Assembly: GCA_029269725.1 (NCBI GenBank)
Contig: JARJHS010000011.1
Span: 1-64,000, forward strand
Source of the DNA: Pollutibacter soli
Lineage (GTDB): Bacteria > Bacteroidota > Bacteroidia > Chitinophagales > Chitinophagaceae
Length of the DNA: 64,000 bases
Direction: 5' to 3'
The translations under genes were made by a program, and so were the position numbers. Below are positions 46,064-55,148 of this stretch, one piece after another. The notes beneath the pieces are model-generated. The model saw nothing but the letters and a program-made list of their open reading frames with translations, had not been told where the DNA came from and ran no database searches. How positions within the stretch are numbered: position 1 is the first letter of the stretch; each line of letters begins with the position of its first letter.

Positions 46064-47077
46064 TTATCGTCGACTTTGTCTCACGTCTAAAAAATCGATG
46101 TTATTACCATCAATAACTACCATGCCCGACTTTCTACCCCTGGTTAAATAGGCAGCAAAAGGAGAACCCTCTGATAAATTAAATAGGCAAACCAGTTTTC
46201 GACCAGCCTGAATAAACCGGCTATCGTGAAAATCTATTGTTCTATTGAATAATCTTTGTCGCTCAAAAACCGTGTCGTTTTTGTGCACTGCTATAAATGT
46301 CGAGGTGTCGCTACAAACTACGGAGTAAAGACTGTCGCCAACCCCAAAGGAAACCAGCGACATCAGATCATAAGAATAGTTACTCTTAACTCCTCCGGTC
46401 GGATTTATTTCCCCTCTGTTTTTCAAGCTGTCAACATCGACATACCAGTTGCAATGGTTTTTCATTTTCTCTTCCTTTAACTCGTATAAATGTTGAGGAT
46501 TGGGTACAAACAGGAAACTCATACTTCGTCCCAGATGTGCAAGATTGTTACAAACCACATACTGACCTTTAAACCTTACAACCTGCCTTGCACAGGTTGC
46601 AAAATAAGAGTAAGTTTTGTTTGTGGCTTTGTCACGAAAAAAAACAGAACCCCCAAACTCTCCAGCGCAGCAGGCATAAACGTAGTACGAAGAATCATCG
46701 TACAAAAAGTTTCCGTATATTCTTCTAACCTTTTCATATTTCCTTAGATTAAAATCTTTGTCAATAAAAAATGTTTCATCGTCCGTCGCCAAAAACACGG
46801 TGTCTTCGAATGTAAATAAGTAGCTTGTCTTGTAATTATTAAATCGTTCTTCAAGCGAATAAACTCTGTTCAAACTTGTGTCGAGGACAATCATTTGTTT
46901 ATTGTCCTGTAAACAGATAATGTTCTCGTTAAAGTACGCGATAGAGGAAATTGTTGTGTCAGTTTCCAGTTCTGCGACTCGAGAGTTAAAATGCACCTGT
47001 GGAAGTAAAATCTGATCCTGATTCTTACACGATGACAGGATAAGTAAAATACAGGTAACAAACAGGAAGTTTCTCAT
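46064..47077 (-). CDS. Hypothetical lipoprotein
   Basis: About 337 residues from the ATG at 47077 (a longer frame starts at 47107). The N-terminus has a lipobox: FLFVTCILLILSSCKNQ, with cysteine as the likely lipidation site. The rest has repeated beta-rich stretches (YFNENIICLQDNKQMIVLD, TSYLFTFEDTVFLATDDE, QVVRFKGQYVVCNN) suggesting a propeller-type fold, but no recognised family. It probably sits on the outer or inner membrane. The gap 47108-47324 is empty. Confidence 0.6.
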   Translation of the reverse strand: MRNFLFVTCILLILSSCKNQDQILLPQVHFNSRVAELETDTTISSIAYFNENIICLQDNKQMIVLDTSLNRVYSLEERFNNYKTSYLFTFEDTVFLATDDETFFIDKDFNLRKYEKVRRIYGNFLYDDSSYYVYACCAGEFGGSVFFRDKATNKTYSYFATCARQVVRFKGQYVVCNNLAHLGRSMSFLFVPNPQHLYELKEEKMKNHCNWYVDVDSLKNRGEINPTGGVKSNYSYDLMSLVSFGVGDSLYSVVCSDTSTFIAVHKNDTVFERQRLFNRTIDFHDSRFIQAGRKLVCLFNLSEGSPFAAYLTRGRKSGMVVIDGNNIDFLDVRQSRR

Positions 47078-47324
47078 AGATTCAGAATATTGAAATGGCA
47101 CAGTCAATATCTACAAAAAATTCTTAATCATAACTTAATTTTTAGGTGTCCTGACAAATTTTTCAGCGGGATGAGCATGCAGAATATGAGAATAATGTAT
47201 TTGCAGATAGGAAAGGTTGACGTGTTAATTCAAAATGTTTTGTGCCAGGATAGCCAGGATATCCTTATTGCATTTAGCATTATAAAGACTCTACCTCTTA
47301 GTTCAAAATAATTAAATCCACGCT

Positions 47325-47732
47325 TCATTTTACCGGATCTATTTTCTCAAAACGGGTAAGCTTTATATTGTTCGACATAATTTCATCGATGTTGAGCTCA
47401 ACCAGTTTACGCATTTCAATAAAATAATCTCTATTATCCTTCCAAAAATCAGCTTCTGAATGTAAGACAGCCTGCAAAAGATCCCCTGGATAAAAATCTC
47501 CTTCTGCCAGAATATTCTTCCTAAGCTCATCGATGGCGATTGGAATCAGAAACTTCAGACCAATATTCTGACCGATCATAATTCTCAGATCACCGATTGA
47601 AAATTCGTCGAGCGGCTTTTTTCTCAGCTTATGACAAGTTATCACCAAATTACTATCGTAACCGGGCTCACCCCAGTAATCTTTTTCCAGGTTTTCTAAG
47701 GTTTTAGTTTGCCAGTTGTTTTCAAGCTTCAT
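47325..47732 (-). CDS. CdiI-type contact-dependent growth inhibition immunity protein (orphan)
   Basis: A 135-residue acidic, soluble protein. The core KKPLDEFSIGDLRIMIGQNI and EGDFYPGDLLQAVL is the CDI immunity (CdiI_3-like) pattern, found in many Gram-negatives as the antidote to a contact-delivered toxin. No CdiA toxin or CdiB transporter is nearby, so it is an orphan immunity gene, protecting against kin or relatives. A DUF1801 gene starts upstream on the same strand with a 16-bp gap. Confidence 0.75.
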   Translation of the reverse strand: MKLENNWQTKTLENLEKDYWGEPGYDSNLVITCHKLRKKPLDEFSIGDLRIMIGQNIGLKFLIPIAIDELRKNILAEGDFYPGDLLQAVLHSEADFWKDNRDYFIEMRKLVELNIDEIMSNNIKLTRFEKIDPVK

Positions 47733-47748
47733 CGACTATCATTATTGA

Positions 47749-48180
47749 CTAACTCTGTATCGAATTTTTCACTCCATACCGTATTGCTTCTTCAAGCACA
47801 TCCATATTGATATCCTGCAATGCTTTAAACTTTATACAATACCCTGTCACGCTTGCCTTGCCGATTTTTTTTCCAAAAGTTTCGGACAAGTATTTTTTAT
47901 CCTTGAGGCCAAGAACATACACAGATATCCCGGAAGTGTTGGCGCTCATTCCAATCTGATAAAAATCTTTGGATGTTCCATCAGCGTATTTTATGGTGTA
48001 AAGACCATAGCCAATATTAGGATTGGAAACAATCTTACCACTGCTGTCTTTGCCATTCAGGAACCAGAGTTTTGTGTCCGGCATTATTTCCAGGATGTTT
48101 TTGTGCAACACCTGCATATCATTCCGCTTTGCCTCAGGTTGACTGGCGATGTATTCTTTGATTTGTTGTTTAATTGTCAT
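47749..48180 (-). CDS. DUF1801 domain protein
   Basis: A 143-residue protein with the DUF1801 core NPNIGYGLYTIKYADGTSKD and the conserved end SVTGYCIKFKALQDINMDVL. It is a diverged paralog of the gene at 33299-33721. It is 16 bp upstream of the immunity-type gene and is probably cotranscribed with it. Function is unknown. Confidence 0.85.
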   Translation of the reverse strand: MTIKQQIKEYIASQPEAKRNDMQVLHKNILEIMPDTKLWFLNGKDSSGKIVSNPNIGYGLYTIKYADGTSKDFYQIGMSANTSGISVYVLGLKDKKYLSETFGKKIGKASVTGYCIKFKALQDINMDVLEEAIRYGVKNSIQS

Positions 48181-48419
48181 GGCGATTGTCCTGCCGGATG
48201 TTAATGTCTATCATTTATGAATCTGTAAATGTAAAATTTCCTGAAAATCTATACATGTCTGTTCCCTCTACTTTCTTTCGCACCAGTAAACTTACATTAC
48301 CGGGTTCTAACATTTTACGTTCTACGTTCTACGCAGCGAAACTCTTCTAAAGTTTCCGGTCAACGTTACCAACCAAAATTCTTGTCCCTTCTGATTTCAT
48401 TGACGATCTTTAATCCCGC

Positions 48420-49595
48420 ATGAATTTATTTACTGAAAAAGGAGCGGTGATTATTACCTGTCCCAAACGGCTTGCACCTTACCTGGAGAAAGAAGTCATT
48501 GAACTTGGATTTCAGCCGGAAGAAACGTTTATTACAGGAGTACGTATTCACGGCTCCATCAATGAATGTATTAAGCTAAATCTGAATCTTCGCTGTGCCA
48601 GCCAGGTGTTGTACAGCCTGCAGAAATTTGAAGCAGAAAGCCCTGATGATATTTATAAAAATCTGGCAAACTACCCCTGGGAAAATATTTTACCCGAGCC
48701 CGGTTATTTTTCCATCACCAGCAATGTAAATAATCCTACGATCAACAACAGTATGTTTGCCAATCTTCGGGTTAAGGATGCTATCGTGGACAGGCTGCGC
48801 GAAAAAAGAGGTGTAAGACCTGAAACAGGCTCAGCGCTTACCGGCGCCGTGATTCATCTCTTCTGGAAAAATGAAAATGCGGAAATATTTATTGATACAT
48901 CCGGAAATTCTTTGGGTCGACACGGTTACAGAAAAATTCCGGGACAGGCGCCGATGCTGGAAGCCCTTGCTGCTGCAACCATTTACGCTACGCAATGGGA
49001 TCGGAAATCACCTTTCGTAAATCCTATGTGCGGTTCAGGTACTGTTGCTATCGAAGCAGCAATGATCGCGACCAACAGGCGACCAGGATTATTCAGAACG
49101 AACTATGCTTTTATGCACCTGCAGGGTTATGATGAATCCGTCTATCTGCAGGAAGATGCGTTACTCGAAAATCAAATCATTGATGTGCCTGGTCTCCGCA
49201 TCATTGCCACAGACTACAGTGCAAAAGCGATTGAAAATGCGAAGAAGAATGCCATTGCTGCGGGTGTTGCGCCGCTTATCGATTTTGATGTTTGTGATTT
49301 TGCAGAAACCGAAGTGCCGCAACATGTGCCTGGGATATTTTACGTTAACCCGGAATATGGAGAACGCCTTGGCGAGGTTGTTCAGCTGGAAGAAACCTAT
49401 AAACGCATTGGTGATTTTATGAAAAACAAATGCGGTGGATATTGGGGCTATGTGTTTACAGGCAATATCGATCTTGCAAAAAAAATCGGACTGAAAGCCA
49501 AACGCAGGATAGAATTTTACACCAGCGTGATTGATTGTCGTTTACTGGAGTACGAGTTGTACAGCGGAAGTCGTTCGGCGAATAAAGAGCGATAG
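48420..49595 (+). CDS. THUMP-domain class I RNA methyltransferase (RlmL/UPF0020-like)
   Basis: A 391-residue methyltransferase. The N-terminal THUMP-type RNA-binding half (residues about 10-160) is followed by the SAM domain with NPMCGSGTVAIEAAMIA and the catalytic loop NPEYGERLG (usually NPPYG). It is expected to methylate 2-methylguanosine in 23S rRNA, as in the RlmK/RlmL group. The usual Pro in NPPYG is replaced by Glu. It starts at ATG 48420. The downstream repeat array begins 35 bp past its stop. Confidence 0.88.
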   Translation: MNLFTEKGAVIITCPKRLAPYLEKEVIELGFQPEETFITGVRIHGSINECIKLNLNLRCASQVLYSLQKFEAESPDDIYKNLANYPWENILPEPGYFSITSNVNNPTINNSMFANLRVKDAIVDRLREKRGVRPETGSALTGAVIHLFWKNENAEIFIDTSGNSLGRHGYRKIPGQAPMLEALAAATIYATQWDRKSPFVNPMCGSGTVAIEAAMIATNRRPGLFRTNYAFMHLQGYDESVYLQEDALLENQIIDVPGLRIIATDYSAKAIENAKKNAIAAGVAPLIDFDVCDFAETEVPQHVPGIFYVNPEYGERLGEVVQLEETYKRIGDFMKNKCGGYWGYVFTGNIDLAKKIGLKAKRRIEFYTSVIDCRLLEYELYSGSRSANKER

Positions 49596-49629
49596 CCCTG
49601 CAACCCGATGCATTTTCCTGCTGCAACAA

Positions 49630-50610
49630 TATTTGAACCACATAGATTAACATAGGGTACATAGGCACATAGAAAATCTGATGTGCCTCCATGTCCTATG
49701 TGGTTCAGAAAAAAATCACCACTAAACTAATCCAGCCCTTTTGCTTTGCTCTTTACCTTGTCATATAGAGGCTGACCTTATGTGCCTCCATGACCTATGT
49801 GGTTCAAAAAAAATCACCATTAAATAAATCCACCATTTAGTTTTGCTCTTTACCTTGTCATATAGAGGCTGTCCTTATGTGCCTCCATGTCCTATGTGGT
49901 TCAAAAAAAATCACCACTAAACTAATCCAGCCCTTTTGCTTTGCTCTTTACCTTGTCATATAGAGGCTGACCTTATGTGCCTCCATGACCTATGTGGTTC
50001 AAAAAAAATCACCATTAAATAAATCCACCATTTAGTTTTGCTCTTTACCTTGTCATATAGAGGCTGACCTTATGTGCCTCCATGACCTATGTGGTTCAAA
50101 AAAAATCACCATTAAATAAATCCACCATTTAGTTTTGCTCTTTACCTTGTCATATAGAGGCTGACCTTATGTGCCTCCATGTCCTATGTGGTTCAAAAAA
50201 AATCACCACTAAACTAATCCAGCCCTTTTGCTTTGCTCTTTACCTTGTCATATAGAGGCTGACCTTATGTGCCTCCATGACCTATGTGGTTCAAAAAAAA
50301 TCACCACTAAATTAATCCAGCCCTTTTGCTTTGCTCTTTACCTTGTCATATTGAGGCTGACCTTATGTGCCTCCATATCCTATGTGGTTCAGAAAAATCA
50401 CCATTAAATAAATCCACCATTTAGTTTTGCTCTTCACCTTGTCATATAGAGGCTGACCTTATGTGCCTCCATGTCCTATGTGGTTCAAAAAAAACTCACC
50501 ACTAAATAAATCCACCATTTAGTTTTGCTCTTTACCTTGTCATATAGAGGCTGACCTTATGTGCCTCCATGTCCTATGTGGTTCAAAAAAAATCACCACT
50601 AAATAAATCC
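49630..50610. repeat. Ten-unit tandem array with two unit types
   Basis: Ten units end in ATGTGGTTC at 49698, 49797, 49894, 49992, 50089, 50186, 50284, 50382, 50478 and 50576, a spacing of 96-99 bp. Each has a CTTATGTGCCTCCATG half-site, then ATCACC, then an A version (CTAATCCAGCCCTTTTGC) or a B version (AAATCCACCATTTAGTTT). The order of types is A B A B B A A B B B. The half-site matches one arm of the CACATAG family. No spacers are present. Non-coding. Confidence 0.92.
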
Positions 50611-50654
50611 ACCATTTAGTTTTGCTCTTTCTATTAAACCATTCTTCATACACC

Positions 50655-50921
50655 ATGGAAATTTCAGCACTGCAGCAAATCGTCAGAGACAGGTATTTTA
50701 AAACAGATAATGACAGAGGTATCTATCACACTGCTCTTTGGTTTCACGAAGAAGTAGGCGAACTCTCTGCAGCCATTGCCAGCGGTGATATCCCGAATGC
50801 AAAGGAGGAACTCGGAGATGTGTTGATGTGGTTGCTGACATTAGCCAACCTGATGAATATAGATATGGATGAGGTTGTCAAAGACTATTTAAATAATCCG
50901 CGGAAGCTGCCGTCAAAATAA
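50655..50921 (+). CDS. MazG-type nucleotide pyrophosphohydrolase
   Basis: An 88-residue protein from ATG 50655 (an in-frame ATG at 50622 lies inside repeat-derived sequence and is rejected as a start). The MazG helical metal site is visible: EEVGELSAAI, AKEELGDVLMW. Such small all-alpha enzymes remove non-canonical or damaged nucleoside triphosphates. The gene starts 45 bp after the last repeat unit, so its promoter overlaps the array. The downstream region contains a strong terminator stem. Confidence 0.88.
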   Translation: MEISALQQIVRDRYFKTDNDRGIYHTALWFHEEVGELSAAIASGDIPNAKEELGDVLMWLLTLANLMNIDMDEVVKDYLNNPRKLPSK

Positions 50922-51071
50922 ACTGTTGTAATTAAAACCGATCCTTAAAAAGTGGTTGCTCTTTCCTTTTCCGCATTAGTTTTTAATACACTTCATTTCT
51001 GCTTTTTTCTTGATAAAAAAGTAGCAAAAAATCAAGCCTGCCCGACAAGCCCTGGCAGGCGGGGCTGACGA

Positions 51072-51117
51072 AAAAAGGCTAAAAATGAAGCTTCCCGGCT
51101 TCATTTTTAGCCTTTTT
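51072..51117. terminator. Perfect 20-bp-stem bidirectional terminator
   Basis: AAAAAGGCTAAAAATGAAGC (51072-51091) and GCTTCATTTTTAGCCTTTTT (51098-51117) form a perfect stem with the loop TTCCCG, with T-runs on both strands. It sits between the convergent MazG and DEAD helicase genes. A smaller CCTGCC/GGCAGG stem precedes it (51035-51060). The 311-bp gap shows nothing else. Confidence 0.88.
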
Positions 51118-51232
51118 CTAAGGGCCATTGAAAACAGCCCTTATTTCGAAGGTCTCAACAAATTCTTTCAAAAATACTTGCAATATGAAAAACTGTCCGA
51201 CATAGCGTGTACATAATGGGAAATATTTTACA

Positions 51233-52558
51233 TTACTTTGCTACCGCAATCTTTATCTTCTTATTCTTCAGTTTCTGATCTTTGATCAAATGAAGCATGT
51301 GATTAACCTTTGACTTCCTTACTCCAACAAATGAAAAGAAATCTTTTGTTTCTATCAAGCCGATATCTTCTTTTTTCAACTGCCCTTTGTTAGACAGAAA
51401 TCCGACAATATCCACCTTATTCACTTTATCTTTTTTCCCGGCGTCGACAAACAATGTTGACCATTGCGGTTTTTCCGGTAGTGTTGTAGTGGCAGGCAGC
51501 TCTATTTTTTCTACCTCACCAGTAACAAAATCCGGCAATTTTTCTTCAGGAGACAAAATAAGAATCGCAGTACCACTGGCATCCATCCGCGCAGTTCTTC
51601 CGTTACGATGCGTATATACTTCCTCGGTTAGTGGTAACTGGTAGTGAATGATGTTTCGGATATGAGCAATATCAAGCCCCCTCGACGCAAGGTCAGTAGT
51701 CACCAGGATGTTGGAAGTTCCATTTCTGAATTTACACAATGCAGCATCTCTCTCCTGCTGTTCCATCGCGCCATGATAATATACATTGACAATATCTTTC
51801 TCTTTCAGTAACGCACTTGTCCGTTCCACTGACTCGCGATGATTGCAAAAAACAATTGCCGGCCGGTTGCCCACCATGCAGATCAATCGGAACAGCGTCT
51901 CCAGTTTGTCTTTACCATCGCTATGCAATACTTTAACTGCAAGTCCGGTATCCTGATCTTTTTCATTCAGAAAATCCAGCGAGTGCAGATCATCGATACC
52001 GACAAAACCAGGAATCTCCAGTCCTTTTGTAGCGGAGATCAATATTTTTTTCTTCAGAGATTTTAAGGACCCGATGATAAATGACATTTCCTCCTGGAAG
52101 CCGAGTTCCAGCGATTTGTCGAATTCATCCAGCACCAATGTTTCAATAGTATCGACTGTGATATTTCCTCTCCGGATATGATCAGCCAGGCGGCCAGGAG
52201 TTCCAATCAGCAGGGCCGGTGGTTGAATCAGGTTGTTTTCTTCTATTTCTCTTTTGTGTCCGCCATAACAACAGGTTACCTTAAGATCCGTGCCCATGCT
52301 TTTAAACACCGATTCAATCTGCAGTGCCAGTTCACGCGATGGTACAATGATGATCGCCTGTGTGCTTGTGTTTGCAGGGTCCAGCATTTTTACCAACGGC
52401 AGCAGGAACGCAAGCGTTTTGCCCGAGCCTGTAGCCGACAGGAGCTGTACCTGGCTATTTGCATCAATAGCTTCTATCGCAGCCAGCTGCATTTCATTGA
52501 GCGACTTGATTTTTAGTTTTGATAAAATGCTATCGAATGAAGTATTTGTTGTTGACAT
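51233..52558 (-). CDS. dbpA: DEAD-box RNA helicase, DbpA-like
   Basis: About 441 residues from the ATG at 52558 (a longer frame adds 20 residues). Helicase motifs are present: ATGSGKT, PSRELALQ, VLDEFDKSLELGF (DExD), ISATKG, TDLASRGLDI and HRNGRTARM. The C-terminal 60 residues (KVDIVGFLSNKGQLKKEDIG, DFFSFVGVRKSKVNHML) form a DbpA-type RNA-binding domain. The protein is expected to act in 50S ribosome assembly at 23S rRNA hairpin 92. Symbol given by domain match. Confidence 0.9.
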   Translation of the reverse strand: MSTTNTSFDSILSKLKIKSLNEMQLAAIEAIDANSQVQLLSATGSGKTLAFLLPLVKMLDPANTSTQAIIIVPSRELALQIESVFKSMGTDLKVTCCYGGHKREIEENNLIQPPALLIGTPGRLADHIRRGNITVDTIETLVLDEFDKSLELGFQEEMSFIIGSLKSLKKKILISATKGLEIPGFVGIDDLHSLDFLNEKDQDTGLAVKVLHSDGKDKLETLFRLICMVGNRPAIVFCNHRESVERTSALLKEKDIVNVYYHGAMEQQERDAALCKFRNGTSNILVTTDLASRGLDIAHIRNIIHYQLPLTEEVYTHRNGRTARMDASGTAILILSPEEKLPDFVTGEVEKIELPATTTLPEKPQWSTLFVDAGKKDKVNKVDIVGFLSNKGQLKKEDIGLIETKDFFSFVGVRKSKVNHMLHLIKDQKLKNKKIKIAVAK

Positions 52559-52791
52559 ACCGGCAAAGGTAAGCCGGTTGTGGATACCGGAGCTTCTTTG
52601 CTGTTCCTCTGTGAACACCCTGCTTTCACTCTGTGTTTTGATGTTTTATTGAATAAAGTTGACGGCTATCTGAAGTCCAAACCCAGAACACTACAAGGAA
52701 CAACGCTCAGACGAATACCTGCTTTTTGCCGTATAGTTTAATATCAGTACGTTTGACATATAAGAAAAAAGTTCCAATCAAACACATTGCT

Positions 52792-53241
52792 ATGAAATCT
52801 TCGGCTATACTACTGTTTGTGTGCATTACTGCAACAAGTAACGTTTTTGCTCAGCCACTACCTAAAAAACCAACACGCATTGATGTTGGGTCTTATAACC
52901 AGGCCAATCTGTTAAAAATAGATCTTGGAATTACAAAAACAAAGTTGCTGGAAGTAATGGGAGGTATTCAGAAAATCCAAACTTATACCCAAAGCAGTTT
53001 TGTGACAAAGAAAGAAGACATCATCATCAACAATCCTTTGAACAGGGAATTTAAAACGGATACTGCTGGTAATACAATAGAAATCATCTGGATTTATACC
53101 AATACAAAAAAGTCGGAAGGCGAAATTACCAAAGAACAGCAGACGCCCATTGTACTTGACAAAAATGCTGTTGTTGGCATGGGCTGGGATTTCTGGGAAG
53201 ATTATGCAAAACGTAAAGGAATTACGATTGAGCCGAGATGA
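52792..53241 (+). CDS. Secreted DUF3192/SmpA-like protein
   Basis: A 149-residue exported protein (signal peptide ILLFVCITATSNVFAQ) from ATG 52792; a longer frame to 52726 is unlikely. The core KIDLGITKTKLLEVMGGIQK and EIIWIYTNTKKSEGEI, then TPIVLDKNAVVGMGWDFWED, resembles SmpA/DUF3192 domains that precede a short beta-hairpin. The homology call is by pattern only. It is separate from the DEAD helicase gene, which runs in the opposite direction. Confidence 0.55.
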   Translation: MKSSAILLFVCITATSNVFAQPLPKKPTRIDVGSYNQANLLKIDLGITKTKLLEVMGGIQKIQTYTQSSFVTKKEDIIINNPLNREFKTDTAGNTIEIIWIYTNTKKSEGEITKEQQTPIVLDKNAVVGMGWDFWEDYAKRKGITIEPR

Positions 53242-53255
53242 GTGCTGGCTTCACG

Positions 53256-53393
53256 CTTATTTCCAATTACATGCTCGTAAAAACGCTCCTGCCACTCAAA
53301 AGGCAAATTTAATTTTCGTGCCTGAGTTTTTACAGAATATTTGATACCTCGAATAATTGAAGGAAGATTTTTAGATTGAGGACTAAATTTATT
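53256..53393 (-). pseudogene. Remnant of a REP-associated tyrosine transposase (RAYT)
   Basis: About 46 codons on the minus strand match the C-terminal part of Y1_Tnp/RAYT proteins: NKFSPQSKNLPSIIRG, then SVKTQARKLNLPFEWQERFY, then EHVIGNK. Family members continue with a NYI-type tail, which is missing here. No N-terminal HUH motif is present. A CACATAG-family element begins about 95 bp away. It is a decayed transposase fragment, called by pattern. Confidence 0.65.
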
Positions 53394-53418
53394 ACCGGCA
53401 TGATTGTCTGTTGCCGTG

Positions 53419-53464
53419 GTCGTACTTGCAGAGACGTCATGCACGACGTCTTTGCAAGTACGAC
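53419..53464. repeat. 20-bp-arm hairpin GTCGTACTTGC / GCAAGTACGAC
   Basis: Left arm GTCGTACTTGCAGAGACGTC and right arm GACGTCTTTGCAAGTACGAC, 19 of 20 positions paired, loop ATGCAC. It is a REP-like stem between the transposase remnant and a CACATAG element. A smaller GCCGTGCACGGC palindrome at 56743-56754 has a related style. Confidence 0.8.
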
Positions 53465-53488
53465 AAAGCCATGGGCTTTTCAGTTTTT

Positions 53489-53577
53489 CTGAACCACATA
53501 GGGAACATAGAAAATAAAGGCACATAGAAAAACCTTATGTGTCTCTATATGCCTCCATGACCTATGTGGTTCAAAAA
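53489..53577. repeat. CACATAG-family element next to the transposase remnant
   Basis: A well-preserved copy: CTGAACCACATAGGGAACAT and AAAGGCACATAG on the left, CCTTATGTGTCTCTATATGC and CATGACCTATGTGGTTCAA on the right. The rest of the 740-bp gap (53242-53981) also holds the RAYT remnant, a strong hairpin and a permease 3' remnant, and no intact gene. Confidence 0.85.
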
Positions 53578-53620
53578 AGACTCATACTATAGAAAGTTCA
53601 CTTATTGTAAGCATTCCCGC

Positions 53621-53668
53621 TTACTCTGGCCTCAAAGTTTTCACCGGATTATCACCGCTGCTTTCCGA
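53621..53668 (-). pseudogene. 3' remnant of an FtsX-type permease gene
   Basis: The minus strand reads GGTGATAATCCGGTGAAAAC, then a stop after LRPE. With one missing base the segment gives KAAV followed by NPVKTLRPE, the family C-terminus. It is a short remnant with a frameshift; the rest of the gene is not recognisable. The permease family is amplified in this genome. Confidence 0.7.
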
Positions 53669-53981
53669 TCCTCCCCGTCCTTCCGTCTAATATTTAGTAA
53701 ATAGTATGCTCGCTGAACATACAATGAAGTAGATGGTAAGGCCGGGAATGAAGAAACGGGAAATTACATTACCGCGGGAAGCCAATTACTGCTACTTTCC
53801 CCGCCTTCGCTGCGCGTATCGGGGCAGGCGTTCTTAACGTCTTTCCGTCTAGCTCCTGGTAATAATACTCTCACCGAATTGCATCTTACAGTGTCCTTGT
53901 ATTCCTATACCGTTTATGTATAGGCGATAACTTCAAACATTTTAGTAAACTGCAACTGCTTCAGTTCAGCTTTAATTAAAT

Positions 53982-54935
53982 TTATTTTTTTGCGGACTTA
54001 GGTTGAAGAAACTGGTTCACGTCCAGCCAGTGAATAAAAGCGTCAAACCATTTGTTGCTTGTTCTGTTGGGATTTCCAAGACCAAAACCATGACCGCCAT
54101 TCTGGTAAAGATGAAATTCAACAGGTATTCCGGCTTTGTACCAGGAATCGATTACACCAAACTGTCCGCGGAAAAGAAAATCGTCGCTGGCGATTACGTT
54201 GAACATCGGCGGCGCATTCTTAGGAACTTCGACCGGACCCATGCCGCCGTATATAGGACCTATGAAAGCGAGCTTCATCGTTTTTGAGTGAAGTGTTGAA
54301 TGCATCGTCAAACCTGCGCCTGCAGAGAAACCGATCATTCCAATCCTGGCCGTATCTACACCCCATTCTTTTGCGCGACTGACGATCATTGCATATGCTG
54401 CTTCTGCATCGGCCAGTTGATTTGACAGATCCATTTGTGGTGGACGAGGAGGAGCTGCACCTTTTGAAGTATCTGGTGCAGGAGGAGCAGCCGGGCGTGG
54501 ACGATTCATCCAATCGCTGAATTCCTGGAGAGACGCAGGCGTTGGAAACAGGCGGTATTTAAGCACGAAAGCGGTGATGCCTTTTTCAGCAAGTGCTGTT
54601 GCCACTTCCCAACCTTCATTACCCAGGGAAAGCCAACGGAAACCGCCACCCGGTGCCACAATCACCACTGCACCGTTTGCCTTTCCCGGTTTTGGAAAGA
54701 AAGGCGTGAGTGTTGCTTTCGTGATATTGCGCGCCATCGGGTCGCCCCATTGTTTAAACCAGGATTCCGTCGCCGGTTGATTCTCCACACCACCGGTATT
54801 CAACGGAATGGCATTAGGTTCAGCAGGAGCCTGTAAGGGGTAAATGGTGCCATCCTGGGCTGTCAATGAAGATGAAAATGCAAGCAATACAGCTGAGAGC
54901 GTCAGCGTAGCAATGAGTTTAAACTTACTGATCAT
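53982..54935 (-). CDS. Secreted alpha/beta hydrolase, acetyl-xylan/feruloyl-esterase type
   Basis: About 317 residues from ATG 54935 (a longer frame to 55076 adds 47 unlikely residues). The signal peptide is IATLTLSAVLLAFSSSLTAQ. The elbow is IGMIGFSAGAGLTM, the oxyanion region is VAPGGGFRWL and the His is in QNGGHGFGLG. It is a diverged paralog of the esterase at 9999-10883. A proline-rich insert (PRPAAPPAPDTSKGAAPP) lies near residue 155. It is likely a carbohydrate esterase. Confidence 0.85.
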   Translation of the reverse strand: MISKFKLIATLTLSAVLLAFSSSLTAQDGTIYPLQAPAEPNAIPLNTGGVENQPATESWFKQWGDPMARNITKATLTPFFPKPGKANGAVVIVAPGGGFRWLSLGNEGWEVATALAEKGITAFVLKYRLFPTPASLQEFSDWMNRPRPAAPPAPDTSKGAAPPRPPQMDLSNQLADAEAAYAMIVSRAKEWGVDTARIGMIGFSAGAGLTMHSTLHSKTMKLAFIGPIYGGMGPVEVPKNAPPMFNVIASDDFLFRGQFGVIDSWYKAGIPVEFHLYQNGGHGFGLGNPNRTSNKWFDAFIHWLDVNQFLQPKSAKK

Positions 54936-55148
54936 GTAATACGGCAATTTATTGTTTCTAAATATATGCGTTATAACGAAATAAAACACCTGTAGCCTGG
55001 CAGGAAGTAAGCTTTTCTGAACGAGCCATTGGGTCGAGTGGAATGAATGTGCGTTACGAAAAATATCTATGGACAATAGAATCGATATACGGTAACACCG
55101 TGATGAATCTCTGATATTACCCGCAGTATTTGATAAGGTTATTTTGTC

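Noticed and set aside
49630-50610. CRISPR array
   Set aside because: The units are about 98 bp, nearly identical along their whole length and have no unique spacers; no cas genes are near.
53202-53525. An intact 107-residue transposase gene
   Set aside because: Only the middle 46 codons match the RAYT family; both ends read into unrelated or repeat sequence, so it is called a remnant.
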